Part shown: piece after piece, positions 1 through 8,734 of the stretch
Layout: each line of letters opens with the position of its first letter
Position numbering within the stretch: position 1 is the first letter of the stretch
Position numbers and translations under genes: made by a program
DNA from: Acidobacteriota bacterium
Lineage (GTDB): Bacteria; Acidobacteriota; Terriglobia; Terriglobales; Acidobacteriaceae
Assembly: GCA_021803035.1 (NCBI GenBank)
Contig: JAJZME010000059.1
Span: 186,001 to 250,000, forward strand
DNA length: 64,000 bases
Direction of reading: 5' to 3'
The notes under the pieces: generated by a model
What the model was told of the DNA's origin: nothing
Seen by the model: only the letters and a program-made list of their open reading frames with translations
Database searches by the model: none

Positions 1-98
1 ATGATAAGCAGGACCAGCATCACATCGACCATGGGAGTGACATTGATGGTGGAATTGACGTTGTGACTTGCTTGACGAGAGGATTCCGCGATTCCCAT
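1..98 (-). CDS. exbD: ExbD/TolR biopolymer transport protein, 5' part only
   Basis: Only the first 32 codons lie in the window; the gene runs off the left edge. The ATG at 98 is preceded by a GGAG ribosome site about 8 bases upstream. The peptide has the ExbD N-terminal signature: a short polar cytoplasmic tail, then NVTPMVDVMLVLLI, where the Asp (residue 25) in the start of the single membrane helix is the proton-carrying residue of the family. ExbD works with ExbB to drive TonB using the proton gradient. It is the last visible gene of a tonB-exbB-exbD series on the minus strand, 152 bases after exbB. Confidence 0.9.
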   Translation of the reverse strand, partial: MGIAESSRQASHNVNSTINVTPMVDVMLVLLI

Positions 99-250
99 TG
101 TTGGGCTCCGTGCGTTTGAATTATTTTCGCCGGACGGCTATTCCGGCCTAACCCATAGGCGCCAGCACAGGGTGGAAACCGGCGGGCGGGAGAGAATCGC
201 CATTGCTCTCCCGCCGCCGCAGCTTCTCGCCAAAGCCGGCAACCGCTTCC

Positions 251-991
251 TTAGCGCTGCTTGTGGCTCTGCTTGATGAAATAGTCGACCAGTTCGCTCG
301 AGGAGTTATCCATCTCCACGTCGAAAGCTTCAACACGTCCCGTGAAGTAGTTGAAGGCCATAACGGCGGGGATGGCGACGAGCAGGCCAAGTGCCGTGGT
401 GACCAGGGCTTCAGAGATACCACCAGCGACCGCGGCGATGCCGGAGATCTTCTGCGTGGCAATCTGGTTGAAAGCGTGGAGGATGCCGACCACGGTACCG
501 AACAGGCCGACAAAGGGAGCGGTGGCGCCGATCGTAGCCAGAACCGCCAATCCTCTCTTCAGCTTGGCATGGACAATGGCCTCGGCCCGGTCCAGTGCGC
601 GGCTCGAGCTCTCGATGGTCTCGGTGGTGATGGCGCCAGCCGAAGCGCGGAACTCCTGCAGGCCCGAGGTGACAACTTCAGCAAGGTGCGACTTCTTGCT
701 GCGGTCGGCAATCTTGATGGCTTCTTCAAGCTTGCTGTCTTTCAGGGCGCCGGCGACCTTGGGCGCAAACTCGCGCGACTGCTTGCGAGCGGCCCGGAAG
801 TACATGTAGCGGTCAATCATAACGGCCAGTGACCAGATTGACTCAAGGATGAGGATGATGGCCACGGCGCGCGCCAGCCAACTCATGCTATGCCACAGTC
901 CAAGGACGGTGAAGCTGACTTGTTGATCTTGAAAGAGGGCCAGACTGCTGACGGTGTGCGAAGCGTAATGTGCGAGCTGAGCGAGAATCAC
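251..991 (-). CDS. exbB: ExbB/TolQ/MotA-family proton channel protein
   Basis: A 246-residue inner-membrane protein of the MotA/TolQ/ExbB family. The start is GTG, chosen because an AGGAGGAAAG ribosome site lies directly upstream. Three hydrophobic segments are visible: near residues 40-60, then a pair near 145-170 and 190-215 with the family motifs GLFGTVVGILHAF and ALVTTALGLLVAIPAV. The long cytoplasmic loop between segments 1 and 2 is charged, as expected. ExbB forms the pentameric channel around an ExbD dimer that energises TonB. Its position between tonB and exbD supports this over a MotA or TolQ role. Confidence 0.93.
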   Translation of the reverse strand: MILAQLAHYASHTVSSLALFQDQQVSFTVLGLWHSMSWLARAVAIILILESIWSLAVMIDRYMYFRAARKQSREFAPKVAGALKDSKLEEAIKIADRSKKSHLAEVVTSGLQEFRASAGAITTETIESSSRALDRAEAIVHAKLKRGLAVLATIGATAPFVGLFGTVVGILHAFNQIATQKISGIAAVAGGISEALVTTALGLLVAIPAVMAFNYFTGRVEAFDVEMDNSSSELVDYFIKQSHKQR

Positions 992-1127
992 TGAATCTTT
1001 CCTCCTACGGAGTTTCTTGTGAATGGCGACAAAGTTTACATCGGTTGGGGAAACGGCCCACAGAGCGCCGCTTCCAGATCTGGAGCAAGGCTCCTTCTAA
1101 TTGACGGCTGAAGGAGCCACTTGTTTG

Positions 1128-1844
1128 CTAATCACCCAAGGTATAGATAACGTTAATGGTCGTTTCCACTTCCACCGGCTCGCCGTTGAGCAGGTAGGGC
1201 CTGTAACGCCAGTTTCTGACGGCTTCCATCGCGGATTGCTGCAGCATGGCCGGCCCACTGATCACGTGAAGGTCTGTGATCCTGCCTTCCTTGGAGATGG
1301 TCGCCTGCAACACCACCGTCCCCTGCACGCGGGCAGCCTTGGCGATGGGCGGATAAACGGGCATTGTCCTCTGGATCAGAAGGCCTGCTTCCACGCCGCC
1401 CGAGATGCTGATCTTCTTGGGAGTCGCGACTTTGACGGCAGGTCCGCTGCCAAAGGCGTTACCGAATGCGCCGACAGCGCTTCCGCCCAGTCCTTCCATG
1501 CCGGCAACACCGTAGTCGGATGGCGGCGCTTCCTTCTGGGTCACCATGTCGATGTTCTTCGGAATCTTGGAAGGAGCCATCAACTGGTTATTCATCATCT
1601 GCGCCTGCACATGGACGATTTTCACCTGCGGTGGTGGCGGCGGTGGCGGCGGCGGCGGCGGCGGCGGCGGAGTAAACGACAGAACCGCTGACAGCATTTG
1701 CTTGGGCAGCGCCTCTGGGTAGATCAGCGGGATGAGGATGAGGAGAAGAATAACGGAACCGTTGAGAATGCCCGTGACGAGCATCCAGCGGCCGCTCTTG
1801 GTCTTGATCCTCTTTCCGGATTCAAATGTGGAATCTTCAAACAT
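1128..1844 (-). CDS. tonB: TonB family energy transducer
   Basis: A 238-residue protein with a short cytoplasmic N-terminus, one membrane helix (about residues 20-42), a periplasmic proline segment and a C-terminal TonB domain (about 150-235, including the PVYPPIAKAARVQGTVV motif and a terminal YTLGD). TonB passes energy from ExbB/ExbD to outer-membrane TonB-dependent transporters. The proline segment includes 14 consecutive prolines, near residues 59-72, coded by an almost pure CCG run at 1630-1671. The ATG at 1844 has a GAGG site 7 bases upstream. It is the first gene of the exb operon; the 136-base gap to exbB holds no other gene. Confidence 0.92.
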   Translation of the reverse strand: MFEDSTFESGKRIKTKSGRWMLVTGILNGSVILLLILIPLIYPEALPKQMLSAVLSFTPPPPPPPPPPPPPPQVKIVHVQAQMMNNQLMAPSKIPKNIDMVTQKEAPPSDYGVAGMEGLGGSAVGAFGNAFGSGPAVKVATPKKISISGGVEAGLLIQRTMPVYPPIAKAARVQGTVVLQATISKEGRITDLHVISGPAMLQQSAMEAVRNWRYRPYLLNGEPVEVETTINVIYTLGD

Positions 1845-2125
1845 GGCCAGCCTCGGACTCGAGTGTTGGTTACTTCTATTTAGACACCGCAGGAGCTCTC
1901 AATGTTCCCGAGTACTGCAGAATCCTTTTCTAGAAGCGAGATCACCTTAGCAGATCAAGACAACGACTGTAAAACCCCGCTTCGGATCAGCAGATTCGGT
2001 CAGATTCCAGAGAAGTTACAGCCGCCAATCAGGAATCAACTGACCGATTTGCGCCCGCAATGAGCCTTAAGAAAACTACATGCTTTGCTCGTGGTCCACC
2101 GCTCGTCAGGCGGCGGACTCTCGAG
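1845..2125. other. spacer between secF 3' end and tonB 5' end
   Basis: This 281-base stretch should carry the promoter of the tonB operon and the end of the sec transcript. I saw no ORF with coding character, no clear -35/-10 pair and no obvious intrinsic terminator. Confidence 0.5.
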
Positions 2126-3106
2126 TTATCCGCGCGCGCGCCGGGCGGCGGGCAGCGTTGTCGACTTTCCTCTCTTGGCCCGCGACTCCTGCCATGCCAC
2201 AAGCATGGGCGAAGCCACGGCAATGGACGAATACGTACCGATCAGGATTCCCACGACCAATGCGAAGGAGAATCCCTTCAGCACCTGGCCGCCAAAGATA
2301 AACAGAGAGAGCACCGTGAGGAAGGTAAGGCCGGAGGTAAGCACGGTCCGGCTCAGGGTCTGGTTAATGCTGCGGTTGACCAGGTCGGCAAGCGGCTCGC
2401 GCCGGCTTAGGCGCAGGTTTTCCCGAATGCGATCGAAGACGACGATAGTGTCGTTCATGGAATAACCGACCAGGGTCAGAATGGCCGCAACCACGGTCAG
2501 GGTGAGTTGCAGATTTTTGGCGCCGAACGTACTCGCCAGCGAAAAAGCGCCCACCGTGATCAGCGTGTCGTGGAAGCACGCCACCACCGCGGCCACGCCA
2601 TAAATCAACTGGAAGCGAAACCAGAGATAGATGAGCATGCCAAGCAGCGAGTAAAGCACGGCCAGCGCGGCCTGCTTCACCAGCTGATGTCCGACGGTCG
2701 GACCAACCACCTGCACGCTGCGAATGATGAAGCTGGAGCCATAGTGCTCGCGCAGCGCATTCTCGATATCGGTGCGCCCCACGTCGAGAGCCTTTTCGTT
2801 GGTTTGCTCAGGCAGACTAATGATGACCTGGTGCTTTGAGGCCGGACCAAACAAAGCGATCACGGCATCCTTGAGACCAGATGTGTCGACTGCCTGGCGA
2901 ATACGGCCCACATTGGGCGTCTGCGGAAACTCCACTGTAACCTGCGTGCCGCCCTTGAAGTCCACACCCAGAGGCACGGGGCTGCCGAAATGCACCCAGT
3001 GCCATCCCATTGAAATGATGCCGGAGACGCTGAAGATCAATGAAAACGCCAGGAAATACCACTTCTTCCCGAGCCAGTCTATGTTGACGTTGTGAAAGAA
3101 TTCCAC
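2126..3106 (-). CDS. secF: Protein translocase subunit SecF
   Basis: A 326-residue RND-type membrane protein that assists SecYEG protein export. It has the N-terminal helix, the first periplasmic domain containing the GVDFKGGTQVTVEF motif near residue 48, and five more helices, with the SecF signature GYSMNDTIVVFDRIREN near residue 215. The start is GTG with a GAAGGGAAGAG site upstream. It lies 64 bases downstream of secD in a yajC-secD-secF series, the usual order. The length is normal for SecF. Confidence 0.96.
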   Translation of the reverse strand: MEFFHNVNIDWLGKKWYFLAFSLIFSVSGIISMGWHWVHFGSPVPLGVDFKGGTQVTVEFPQTPNVGRIRQAVDTSGLKDAVIALFGPASKHQVIISLPEQTNEKALDVGRTDIENALREHYGSSFIIRSVQVVGPTVGHQLVKQAALAVLYSLLGMLIYLWFRFQLIYGVAAVVACFHDTLITVGAFSLASTFGAKNLQLTLTVVAAILTLVGYSMNDTIVVFDRIRENLRLSRREPLADLVNRSINQTLSRTVLTSGLTFLTVLSLFIFGGQVLKGFSFALVVGILIGTYSSIAVASPMLVAWQESRAKRGKSTTLPAARRARG

Positions 3107-3170
3107 TGATTCTCTTCCCTTCCTCGGGGCTGGAGCAACGCCACCAGCCTGTTTCTATGGCCCTGATCCT

Positions 3171-4790
3171 TTAAATCGAGACCATTTGGCCCGGCTTCAG
3201 GCGGTTGAGGTGCGCCTCGAAGATGATCCGCGAGACGTAGACCGACGTAAAGAGATTGGCGGTGAGACCGAAGGTAAGAGTGGTTGCGAAACCTCTCACC
3301 GGTCCGGTGCCAAAGATGAACAGAATGGCGGCCGAGACAATGGTCGTGACGTGCGTGTCGAGGATGGTGGTCCAAGCATGCGCAAAGCCCTGATCGACGG
3401 CCGCCACGGCGGCTTTGCCGGCGCGAATCTCCTCACGTATGCGCTCAAAGATGAGCACGTTGGAGTCTACGCCCATGCCTATGGTCAGGATGACGCCGGC
3501 AATGCCGGGCAGCGTAAGCGTCGCCTTGGAGAAGCCCATAAAAGCAAGCAGGATCACCAGGTTCAGGAGCAAAGCCAGATCGGCATTGACCCCCGAGCCG
3601 CGATAGTAAATAAGCATGAACAACCAGACCAGCACCATGCCGACGATGGCCGCGGTGACACCGGCGCGGATGGAGTCGGCGCCCAGCGTGGCGCCCACGG
3701 TGCTGGCCTCGATGTAGTGAAGCGAGGCGGGCAGCGAGCCGCTGCGCAGCAGCTTGGAGAGAGCCATCACTTCGTCGGGCGTGAAGCTGCCTTCAATCAC
3801 ACCGCTGTCGCGAATCGGCTCCTTGATGACGGCGACCTCGCGAACGGTATTACCCATCACCACCGCCATATTCTTACCCACATGGGCGCTGGTAAAGGTC
3901 CAGAACTTGTCGCCGGCGGCGTCCGTGAGAGTGAAGTTCACGTCGCGCTGCCCGGTGTCGGGATTGGTTCCGGGCGTGGCGGAGCGGAAATCGCTGCCAG
4001 CCACGATGGCGCGGCGCTGCAATATGTAATAGCTGCCATTGCCGCCCGATCCGGCCAACGCCCCGCTGGAGGGCAGGACCTCCTGATCGGGAGGAAGCGA
4101 ACCTCCAACACTGGCCAGCGCGGCCTGCTCGGTGGGAAACGGGCCGCCTTCGACGGCGTGAATCTCAAGCCGCAGGGTGGACTTGATCATGGCCTTTACC
4201 TGGTCAAGATTGCTGACGCCCGGCAGCTCCACCAGAATCTGATTGGCGCCCAGACCATAGGGCGCAATCTGCGGCTCCGTCACGCCGAGTGAGTTCACGC
4301 GGTCGGTGATGGTGGAGATGGCCTGCCGCACGGTGCGCTGATCGAGATCGCTCTCGTAAAGGGGCTTCATGGTCAGCGTCCAGGTGTTGTTGCTGCCCTG
4401 CGTCACGCTGTACTCATTGGCGTATCTGTTGCCGTTGAGCAGGCTGCTTACGGCGTCAGCCTGCGCCGGCGCGGTGCCTTCGACGCGAATGATATCGGGC
4501 TTGTTGGGGTAGGGCTTGTAGATCTGCGAGTAGGTCAGATTGGCCTTCTTCATCTGCTGCTCGATGTCCAGAATGGTGTTGCTGGTTTCATCGTTGACCG
4601 CATCTGAAACCTGCACCTGCAGGATGAGGTGCGCGCCGCCCTTCAGGTCAAGCCCGAGGTGGATACGCTTGGTGATGGCTTGCAGCAGATCTGGACCGGT
4701 GAACCCGGAAGGAATGCCGAAGATGCCATAGAGGCAAACCAACAGAACCGCGAAGATCAGAGCAATTTGCTTCTTAAGATTCTTCTTCAT
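3171..4790 (-). CDS. secD: Protein translocase subunit SecD
   Basis: A 539-residue protein with one N-terminal helix, the HLGLDLKGGAHLILQV motif near residue 45, a large periplasmic region and five C-terminal helices containing GMGVDSNVLIFERIREE, the SecD counterpart of the SecF signature. SecD and SecF use the proton gradient to pull exported proteins out of the SecYEG channel. The gene is preceded by yajC and followed by secF on the same strand, so one transcript is likely. The ATG at 4790 has only a weak AGAGAA site. Confidence 0.96.
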   Translation of the reverse strand: MKKNLKKQIALIFAVLLVCLYGIFGIPSGFTGPDLLQAITKRIHLGLDLKGGAHLILQVQVSDAVNDETSNTILDIEQQMKKANLTYSQIYKPYPNKPDIIRVEGTAPAQADAVSSLLNGNRYANEYSVTQGSNNTWTLTMKPLYESDLDQRTVRQAISTITDRVNSLGVTEPQIAPYGLGANQILVELPGVSNLDQVKAMIKSTLRLEIHAVEGGPFPTEQAALASVGGSLPPDQEVLPSSGALAGSGGNGSYYILQRRAIVAGSDFRSATPGTNPDTGQRDVNFTLTDAAGDKFWTFTSAHVGKNMAVVMGNTVREVAVIKEPIRDSGVIEGSFTPDEVMALSKLLRSGSLPASLHYIEASTVGATLGADSIRAGVTAAIVGMVLVWLFMLIYYRGSGVNADLALLLNLVILLAFMGFSKATLTLPGIAGVILTIGMGVDSNVLIFERIREEIRAGKAAVAAVDQGFAHAWTTILDTHVTTIVSAAILFIFGTGPVRGFATTLTFGLTANLFTSVYVSRIIFEAHLNRLKPGQMVSI

Positions 4791-4842
4791 GGATTCGTTT
4801 CTCTAGCCCTAACACAACGCAAAGCCGGTCCAGAAGGAGCGG

Positions 4843-5160
4843 CTATTTGGACTCCTCTTGAGTGACGGAGGCGATGGCGGTTTTGGCAACCTCGAGTTTA
4901 AGGTTGTCGGGCGCAACCCGGATCACGATGGCGTCGTCCTTGATCGACAGGATCACGCCGCGGATGCCGCCTGCGGTGGTGACGCGGTCGCCGGTCTTGA
5001 TCGCACCGAGCATTTGCTGCCACTGCTTTTGCCGCTTCTGCTGCGGCCGTATGAGCAGCAGGTAAAAAACGGGAATAAACAGCAAAATGGGCAAAAGCAT
5101 GGACAAACTGCTTGCCCCCCCGGCGGCTAACACCGCCAACAATGCCAGACTTGTCGTCAC
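4843..5160 (-). CDS. yajC: Preprotein translocase subunit YajC
   Basis: A 105-residue protein with one membrane helix (about residues 18-36), the PVFYLLLIRPQQKRQKQ motif and a small C-terminal domain (GDRVTTAGGIRGVI). YajC associates with SecDF. The reading frame is open for 59 more codons upstream, but I place the start at the GTG at 5160. The protein then begins just before the helix, and an AAAGGACGAG ribosome site sits directly upstream. The upstream extension is arginine/proline-rich and does not look coding. It is the first gene of yajC-secD-secF, 52 bases before secD. Confidence 0.92.
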   Translation of the reverse strand: MTTSLALLAVLAAGGASSLSMLLPILLFIPVFYLLLIRPQQKRQKQWQQMLGAIKTGDRVTTAGGIRGVILSIKDDAIVIRVAPDNLKLEVAKTAIASVTQEESK

Positions 5161-5621
5161 ACTCGTCCTTTGCTCGCCCCGGGGCGGATTGCCGCTCCCG
5201 TGCAGGGCGCAGGCACGCCGGCTATCAAGCGGGCGTGCCTCAACAAATTTGTCTCCGGGAACGGGCCTGGCGCGATTCACCTTCGGCCCAGGCACTGGGA
5301 GAAAGGCTTGGCCGCCTGCACCGGGGACGTGAATCAAATCCCCTGCCTACCCCGGGGCCGTACGCCTTGCTCACCGTCTGCTTCCTGTTCGACACGGAAA
5401 CTCTTCCGGGACCGGGCTCAAGGCAAAACAGCTCTTGCCAGATTACCCCTCCCATTCCCAAAGAGTACCTAGAGAAGATAAGATACGCGCGCCCGGTTGC
5501 GTGTCAAGACGCCGCCTTCCCGGCTCCTTTACAAACTTCTTACGGCTTGTGTAGCGAATCCTTACCCAGGGAGCGTTCTGCTGATAGCAGGACGCCTCTG
5601 GTTTACGGACCAGTGACCACA
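5161..5621. other. long structured leader/spacer upstream of yajC
   Basis: This 461-base region has no convincing protein gene. It contains a perfect 9-bp stem with a 12-base loop (5211-5219 with 5232-5240), about 50 bases before the yajC start, and a smaller GGGGA/TCCCC stem (5323-5327 with 5339-5343). It could be a long 5' untranslated region of yajC or hold an unrecognised small RNA. It does not fit a tRNA, and I could not match it to SRP RNA or tmRNA by eye. Confidence 0.4.
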
Positions 5622-5783
5622 ATGCCGCTTCACACTACCGCCCAGCGAGCCGAAGCCGGATACGGCGATCGGCTCATGCACCTCGTTTCGGTCCCCGAGC
5701 TTGTGCTCTTCGCCGCAGTCACCCTGGCTGTCTTCTTCATGCTCTGGGTCCTGTGGAACTTCTGGAAGGATGGCCAGCGATAG
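5622..5783 (+). CDS. small single-pass membrane protein, hypothetical
   Basis: A possible 53-residue protein. Its C-terminal half is a strong membrane helix (about residues 25-46, LVLFAAVTLAVFFMLWVLW) followed by a short polar end, NFWKDGQR. The frame is open much further upstream, but that part is arginine/proline-rich, so I start at the ATG at 5622; an alternative is the internal ATG at 5676. No good ribosome site is visible for either. It ends 30 bases from the convergent gene at 5814-6572. I do not recognise a family. Confidence 0.4.
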   Translation: MPLHTTAQRAEAGYGDRLMHLVSVPELVLFAAVTLAVFFMLWVLWNFWKDGQR

Positions 5784-5813
5784 CCCTCAATCCGCACAAC
5801 TTACAGGCGGCGT

Positions 5814-6572
5814 CTACCTGGATTCAGCCGGCGGAGCTGATGCCGATACCGGCCCGGACGGCGGTTCCAGATCTTCGCTGTCATTTTCGACCCGCACCGC
5901 TGCGCCGGGCGCGATCGCATAGCTGACCGCGTTCCTGCCGGTGGCCTGGAAGGTGATGCGAACCGGGTTGTCCTGCCACTCGACCGGCGCGCAGGCGGGG
6001 TTGGGGTGATCGGCGGGATCGAAGGCGGCCAGCCTTTTGGCCAGAATCACCTTGCGCACGGCCAGTTCGGCCACCACGGCGTAAAGGCTTTTCCCGCTGG
6101 AAGTTACGCCGCAATAGGCCGCGTAGTCGCGAAACCACTCCACGCGGCTCACGGCGGGATCGTAATCAGGCAGCCTGGGCACGGTAATGTGTCCAGTGCT
6201 GCGGTCGACCAGCAACCAGGGACCGCGCTGCCAGACCCACTGCTGGCGCTTGTCGCCGGGCAGGGTGTTGTTGAGCCGCAGCGCCCGGCGCACGACAAAG
6301 GTGCGGCCAGTGATGTCCTGGGCGTCGCCGGTGGTCCAGTCCTTGAAGTCGCCGTTGACGATCAGCGCGCGGATGGGCAGCGAGGTTTCACCGGCCGCGG
6401 CTCCGGCCGGATCGCCTGGCTGCGAGTAGGGCACCTGGTGGACGGCTCCGAGAAAAACACCATGCACCTTGTGGGATTTACGGGCGGCCGCGGAGCAGGG
6501 TTTCGGGCCGCCGATCAGGATGAAGGCAAGAAGCGTGAAAATAAACAGAACAAAATTCCGCTGAATGCGCAT
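5814..6572 (-). CDS. secreted hypothetical protein
   Basis: A 252-residue protein beginning with a typical signal peptide (basic MRIQRN, hydrophobic stretch to about residue 20, then GGPKPCSAAARK as a likely cleavage region). A CSA segment could also hint at a lipobox, but it is weak. The rest is a soluble domain with many aromatic and charged residues (for example VNGDFKDWTTGDAQDITG and RGPWLLVDRSTGHITVPRL) and a Pro/Ser-rich tail. I do not recognise the family. A GAAGAG site precedes the ATG. Codon use matches the neighbours, so it is probably a real envelope protein. Confidence 0.7.
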   Translation of the reverse strand: MRIQRNFVLFIFTLLAFILIGGPKPCSAAARKSHKVHGVFLGAVHQVPYSQPGDPAGAAAGETSLPIRALIVNGDFKDWTTGDAQDITGRTFVVRRALRLNNTLPGDKRQQWVWQRGPWLLVDRSTGHITVPRLPDYDPAVSRVEWFRDYAAYCGVTSSGKSLYAVVAELAVRKVILAKRLAAFDPADHPNPACAPVEWQDNPVRITFQATGRNAVSYAIAPGAAVRVENDSEDLEPPSGPVSASAPPAESR

Positions 6573-6786
6573 GACAGTACTCTTCCCGCGGGCCGTTCAC
6601 AGGCCAGGACTCGTTGCGCCAGCAATTTCAGGGGCTTGCGCCCTCTTGTTCTTCGCCGGCCGTTTTCAGCACACATCAAGCCGTGCCTGATGCAAAGCAG
6701 TTGTGGAAACACGCATTAGGAAGATGGAAATTATTATCCGCTTTCTTTTCCGGAACGAAAAGCGCGGGGCCGAAGAAAAATATCGC

Positions 6787-8268
6787 CTAAGCCTGTGCCG
6801 CCTCAACGGCGCGGGCCACGCGGAAGGCCGTCGCCTCCTTCAGATGCGCGGCCAGAATCTGCATTCCCACCGGCAAGCCCGCTTTGGTCGCGCCGCACGG
6901 GACCGAGACTCCGCAAATTCCGGCCAGGCTGGCGGTGACCGTATAAATATCGGCCAGATACATCGACACGGGGTCGCCGGTCTTCTCGCCCAGCCTGAAG
7001 GCAGGCACCGGCGAGGTGGGCGTAACAATGGCGTCGACCTCGGCGAAGGCGCGGAGGAACTCCTCAGCCAGTAGCCGGCGCACCTGCTGCGCCTTCAGGT
7101 AGTAGGCGTCGTAGTAGCCGGCGGAGAGCGCGTAGGTGCCGAGCAGGATGCGGCGCTTGACCTCGGCGCCGAAGCCCTGGTCGCGCGAGTTGCTGTACAT
7201 GGCGGCGAGGGTTTCCGACGAGGGCGAGCGGTAGCCGTAGCGCACGCCGTCAAAGCGGGCCAGGTTGGCGCTGGCCTCGGCCGTGGCGATGAGGTAGTAG
7301 GTGGGAACGGCGTATTTGGTGTGCGGCAGCGAAACCGGCTTGACGGAGCAGCCCGCGGCCTCCAGGGCCGCGATGCCGGACTCGACGGCGGCGCGCACCT
7401 CGGAGTCCAGGCCCTCGGCGAAGTACTCGGCCGGCACGCCGATGCGGAGTCCCGCCGCCGGCTTGTCGCTTTCGGCGGCAAAGTCAGGCACCGGAGCGGG
7501 CGAACTGGTGGCGTCGCTGGGATCGTGGCCGGCAATGAGGCCGAGCAGTGTGGCGGCGTCGCGCACATTGCCGGCCAGCGGCCCGATGCGGTCAAGCGAG
7601 GACGCGTAGGCGATGAGGCCGTAACGCGAGACGCGGCCATAGGTAGGCAGCACGCCGACGACGCCGCAGAAGCTGGCCGGCTGGCGGATCGAGCCGCCGG
7701 TATCGGTACCCAGCGTGGCAACTGCCAGATTGGCCGCCACCGCCGCGGCCGAGCCGCCACTGGATCCGCCCGGAACACGCTCCGGATCGACGGGGTTGAG
7801 AACCGGGCCGTAGGCCGAATTCTCGTTCGAGGAGCCCATGGCGAACTCGTCGCAGTTGAGCTTGCCCAGCAGCACCGCGCCGGCCGCTTCGAGCTTCTTG
7901 ACCGCCGTGGCGTCGTAGGGCGGCTGATAGCCCTCTAGGATTTTGGAGCCTGCGGTAGACGGCGCGCCCTGCATCACCAGCACGTCCTTAATGCCAATGG
8001 GAATGCCGGCCAGCGGAGGCAGCGGATCGCCCTTGGCCGCCAGCGCGTCCATGCGCGCGGCCTGCTCCAGCGCGCGCTCTTTGGTAAGGCTCAGATAGAT
8101 GTTCAGGCGGGGATTCTTCTTCTCGATTCGCTCATAGTAGCTTGCGGCAAGCTCGGTGGCCCGGGTACGGCCAGCAACGATCCCGGCGCGCAAAGCCTCT
8201 AGCGTTTGCGGTTTCTCCACAAGATTTTCAGCAGTCTTCGCCTCGCCAGCCAATCGCTCCCCCTTCAA
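6787..8268 (-). CDS. gatA: Asp-tRNA(Asn)/Glu-tRNA(Gln) amidotransferase subunit A
   Basis: A 493-residue amidase-signature protein. The Ser-cisSer-Lys triad is intact: Lys94 in GIPIGIKD, Ser169 in PGGSSGGS and Ser193 in GTDTGGSIRQP, with the family spacing of 75 and 24 residues. GatA releases ammonia from glutamine for conversion of mischarged Glu-tRNA(Gln) or Asp-tRNA(Asn). gatC lies 32 bases upstream on the same strand; gatB is not in the window. No ATG is available near the N-terminus: the frame begins with TTG at 8268, and a TTG at 8253 behind AAGGGGGAG or the GTG at 8220 are alternatives, so the exact start is uncertain. Confidence 0.96.
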   Translation of the reverse strand: MKGERLAGEAKTAENLVEKPQTLEALRAGIVAGRTRATELAASYYERIEKKNPRLNIYLSLTKERALEQAARMDALAAKGDPLPPLAGIPIGIKDVLVMQGAPSTAGSKILEGYQPPYDATAVKKLEAAGAVLLGKLNCDEFAMGSSNENSAYGPVLNPVDPERVPGGSSGGSAAAVAANLAVATLGTDTGGSIRQPASFCGVVGVLPTYGRVSRYGLIAYASSLDRIGPLAGNVRDAATLLGLIAGHDPSDATSSPAPVPDFAAESDKPAAGLRIGVPAEYFAEGLDSEVRAAVESGIAALEAAGCSVKPVSLPHTKYAVPTYYLIATAEASANLARFDGVRYGYRSPSSETLAAMYSNSRDQGFGAEVKRRILLGTYALSAGYYDAYYLKAQQVRRLLAEEFLRAFAEVDAIVTPTSPVPAFRLGEKTGDPVSMYLADIYTVTASLAGICGVSVPCGATKAGLPVGMQILAAHLKEATAFRVARAVEAAQA

Positions 8269-8300
8269 TTCCCTGATCCCTGCCCCCTGATCGCTGCCGC

Positions 8301-8612
8301 CTATCGTTCAATCACCTTCGGCACCTTGAAGAAGACCTGATCGGACTCCGGGGCCTGGGGCATGACGGCGGCGCGGTCAAGCGAAGGCACAACAACGTCG
8401 CCGCGCAGATCGCTCGCGCCCGCCTCGGCCTGCAGCTCGCTGACCTGGGCTAGCGGCGCTACGCCCTTGGTGTCCAGCTCGTTCAGCTCCGCCACGTAGT
8501 CGAGAATGGCGTTCAAATCGAGCAGCATGCGGCCGGTTTCGTCCGGCGTGAGCTGCAGGTGCGCCAGCTCGGCGACGCGCTCCACATCTTCAACGGTGAC
8601 TTTGGCGCTCAT
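8301..8612 (-). CDS. gatC: Asp-tRNA(Asn)/Glu-tRNA(Gln) amidotransferase subunit C
   Basis: A 103-residue protein with the GatC pattern: VTVEDVERVAELAHLQLTPDE at the N-terminus, then the LDLNAILDYVAELNELDT helix and a C-terminal FFKVPKVIER segment. GatC wraps around the GatA-GatB interface and stabilises the complex. It sits directly upstream of gatA, so co-transcription is likely. The start is the ATG at 8612, with a GGGGA element some way upstream. Confidence 0.94.
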   Translation of the reverse strand: MSAKVTVEDVERVAELAHLQLTPDETGRMLLDLNAILDYVAELNELDTKGVAPLAQVSELQAEAGASDLRGDVVVPSLDRAAVMPQAPESDQVFFKVPKVIER

Positions 8613-8734
8613 TTGCTATTTGTCCCCGGCCGGCGCGCGGCGCGATTCTCCGCCTCTGTTCAGCCCGGCCCGAAGATCAAGTATAGCGGCCAAGGATTGC
8701 CGCCTGCGATGGGCCGGCTGAACGCGGCGGACGA

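Noticed and set aside
5310-5350. tRNA T-arm-like sequence on the minus strand
   Set aside because: GGGGATTTGATTC followed by TCCCC recalls a T-arm, but the loop is too long and no acceptor or anticodon stems fit around it.
5380-5480. possible SRP RNA (GGAAGCAG element on the minus strand)
   Set aside because: The conserved opposite strand of the SRP domain IV loop and the GGAA tetraloop stem are missing.
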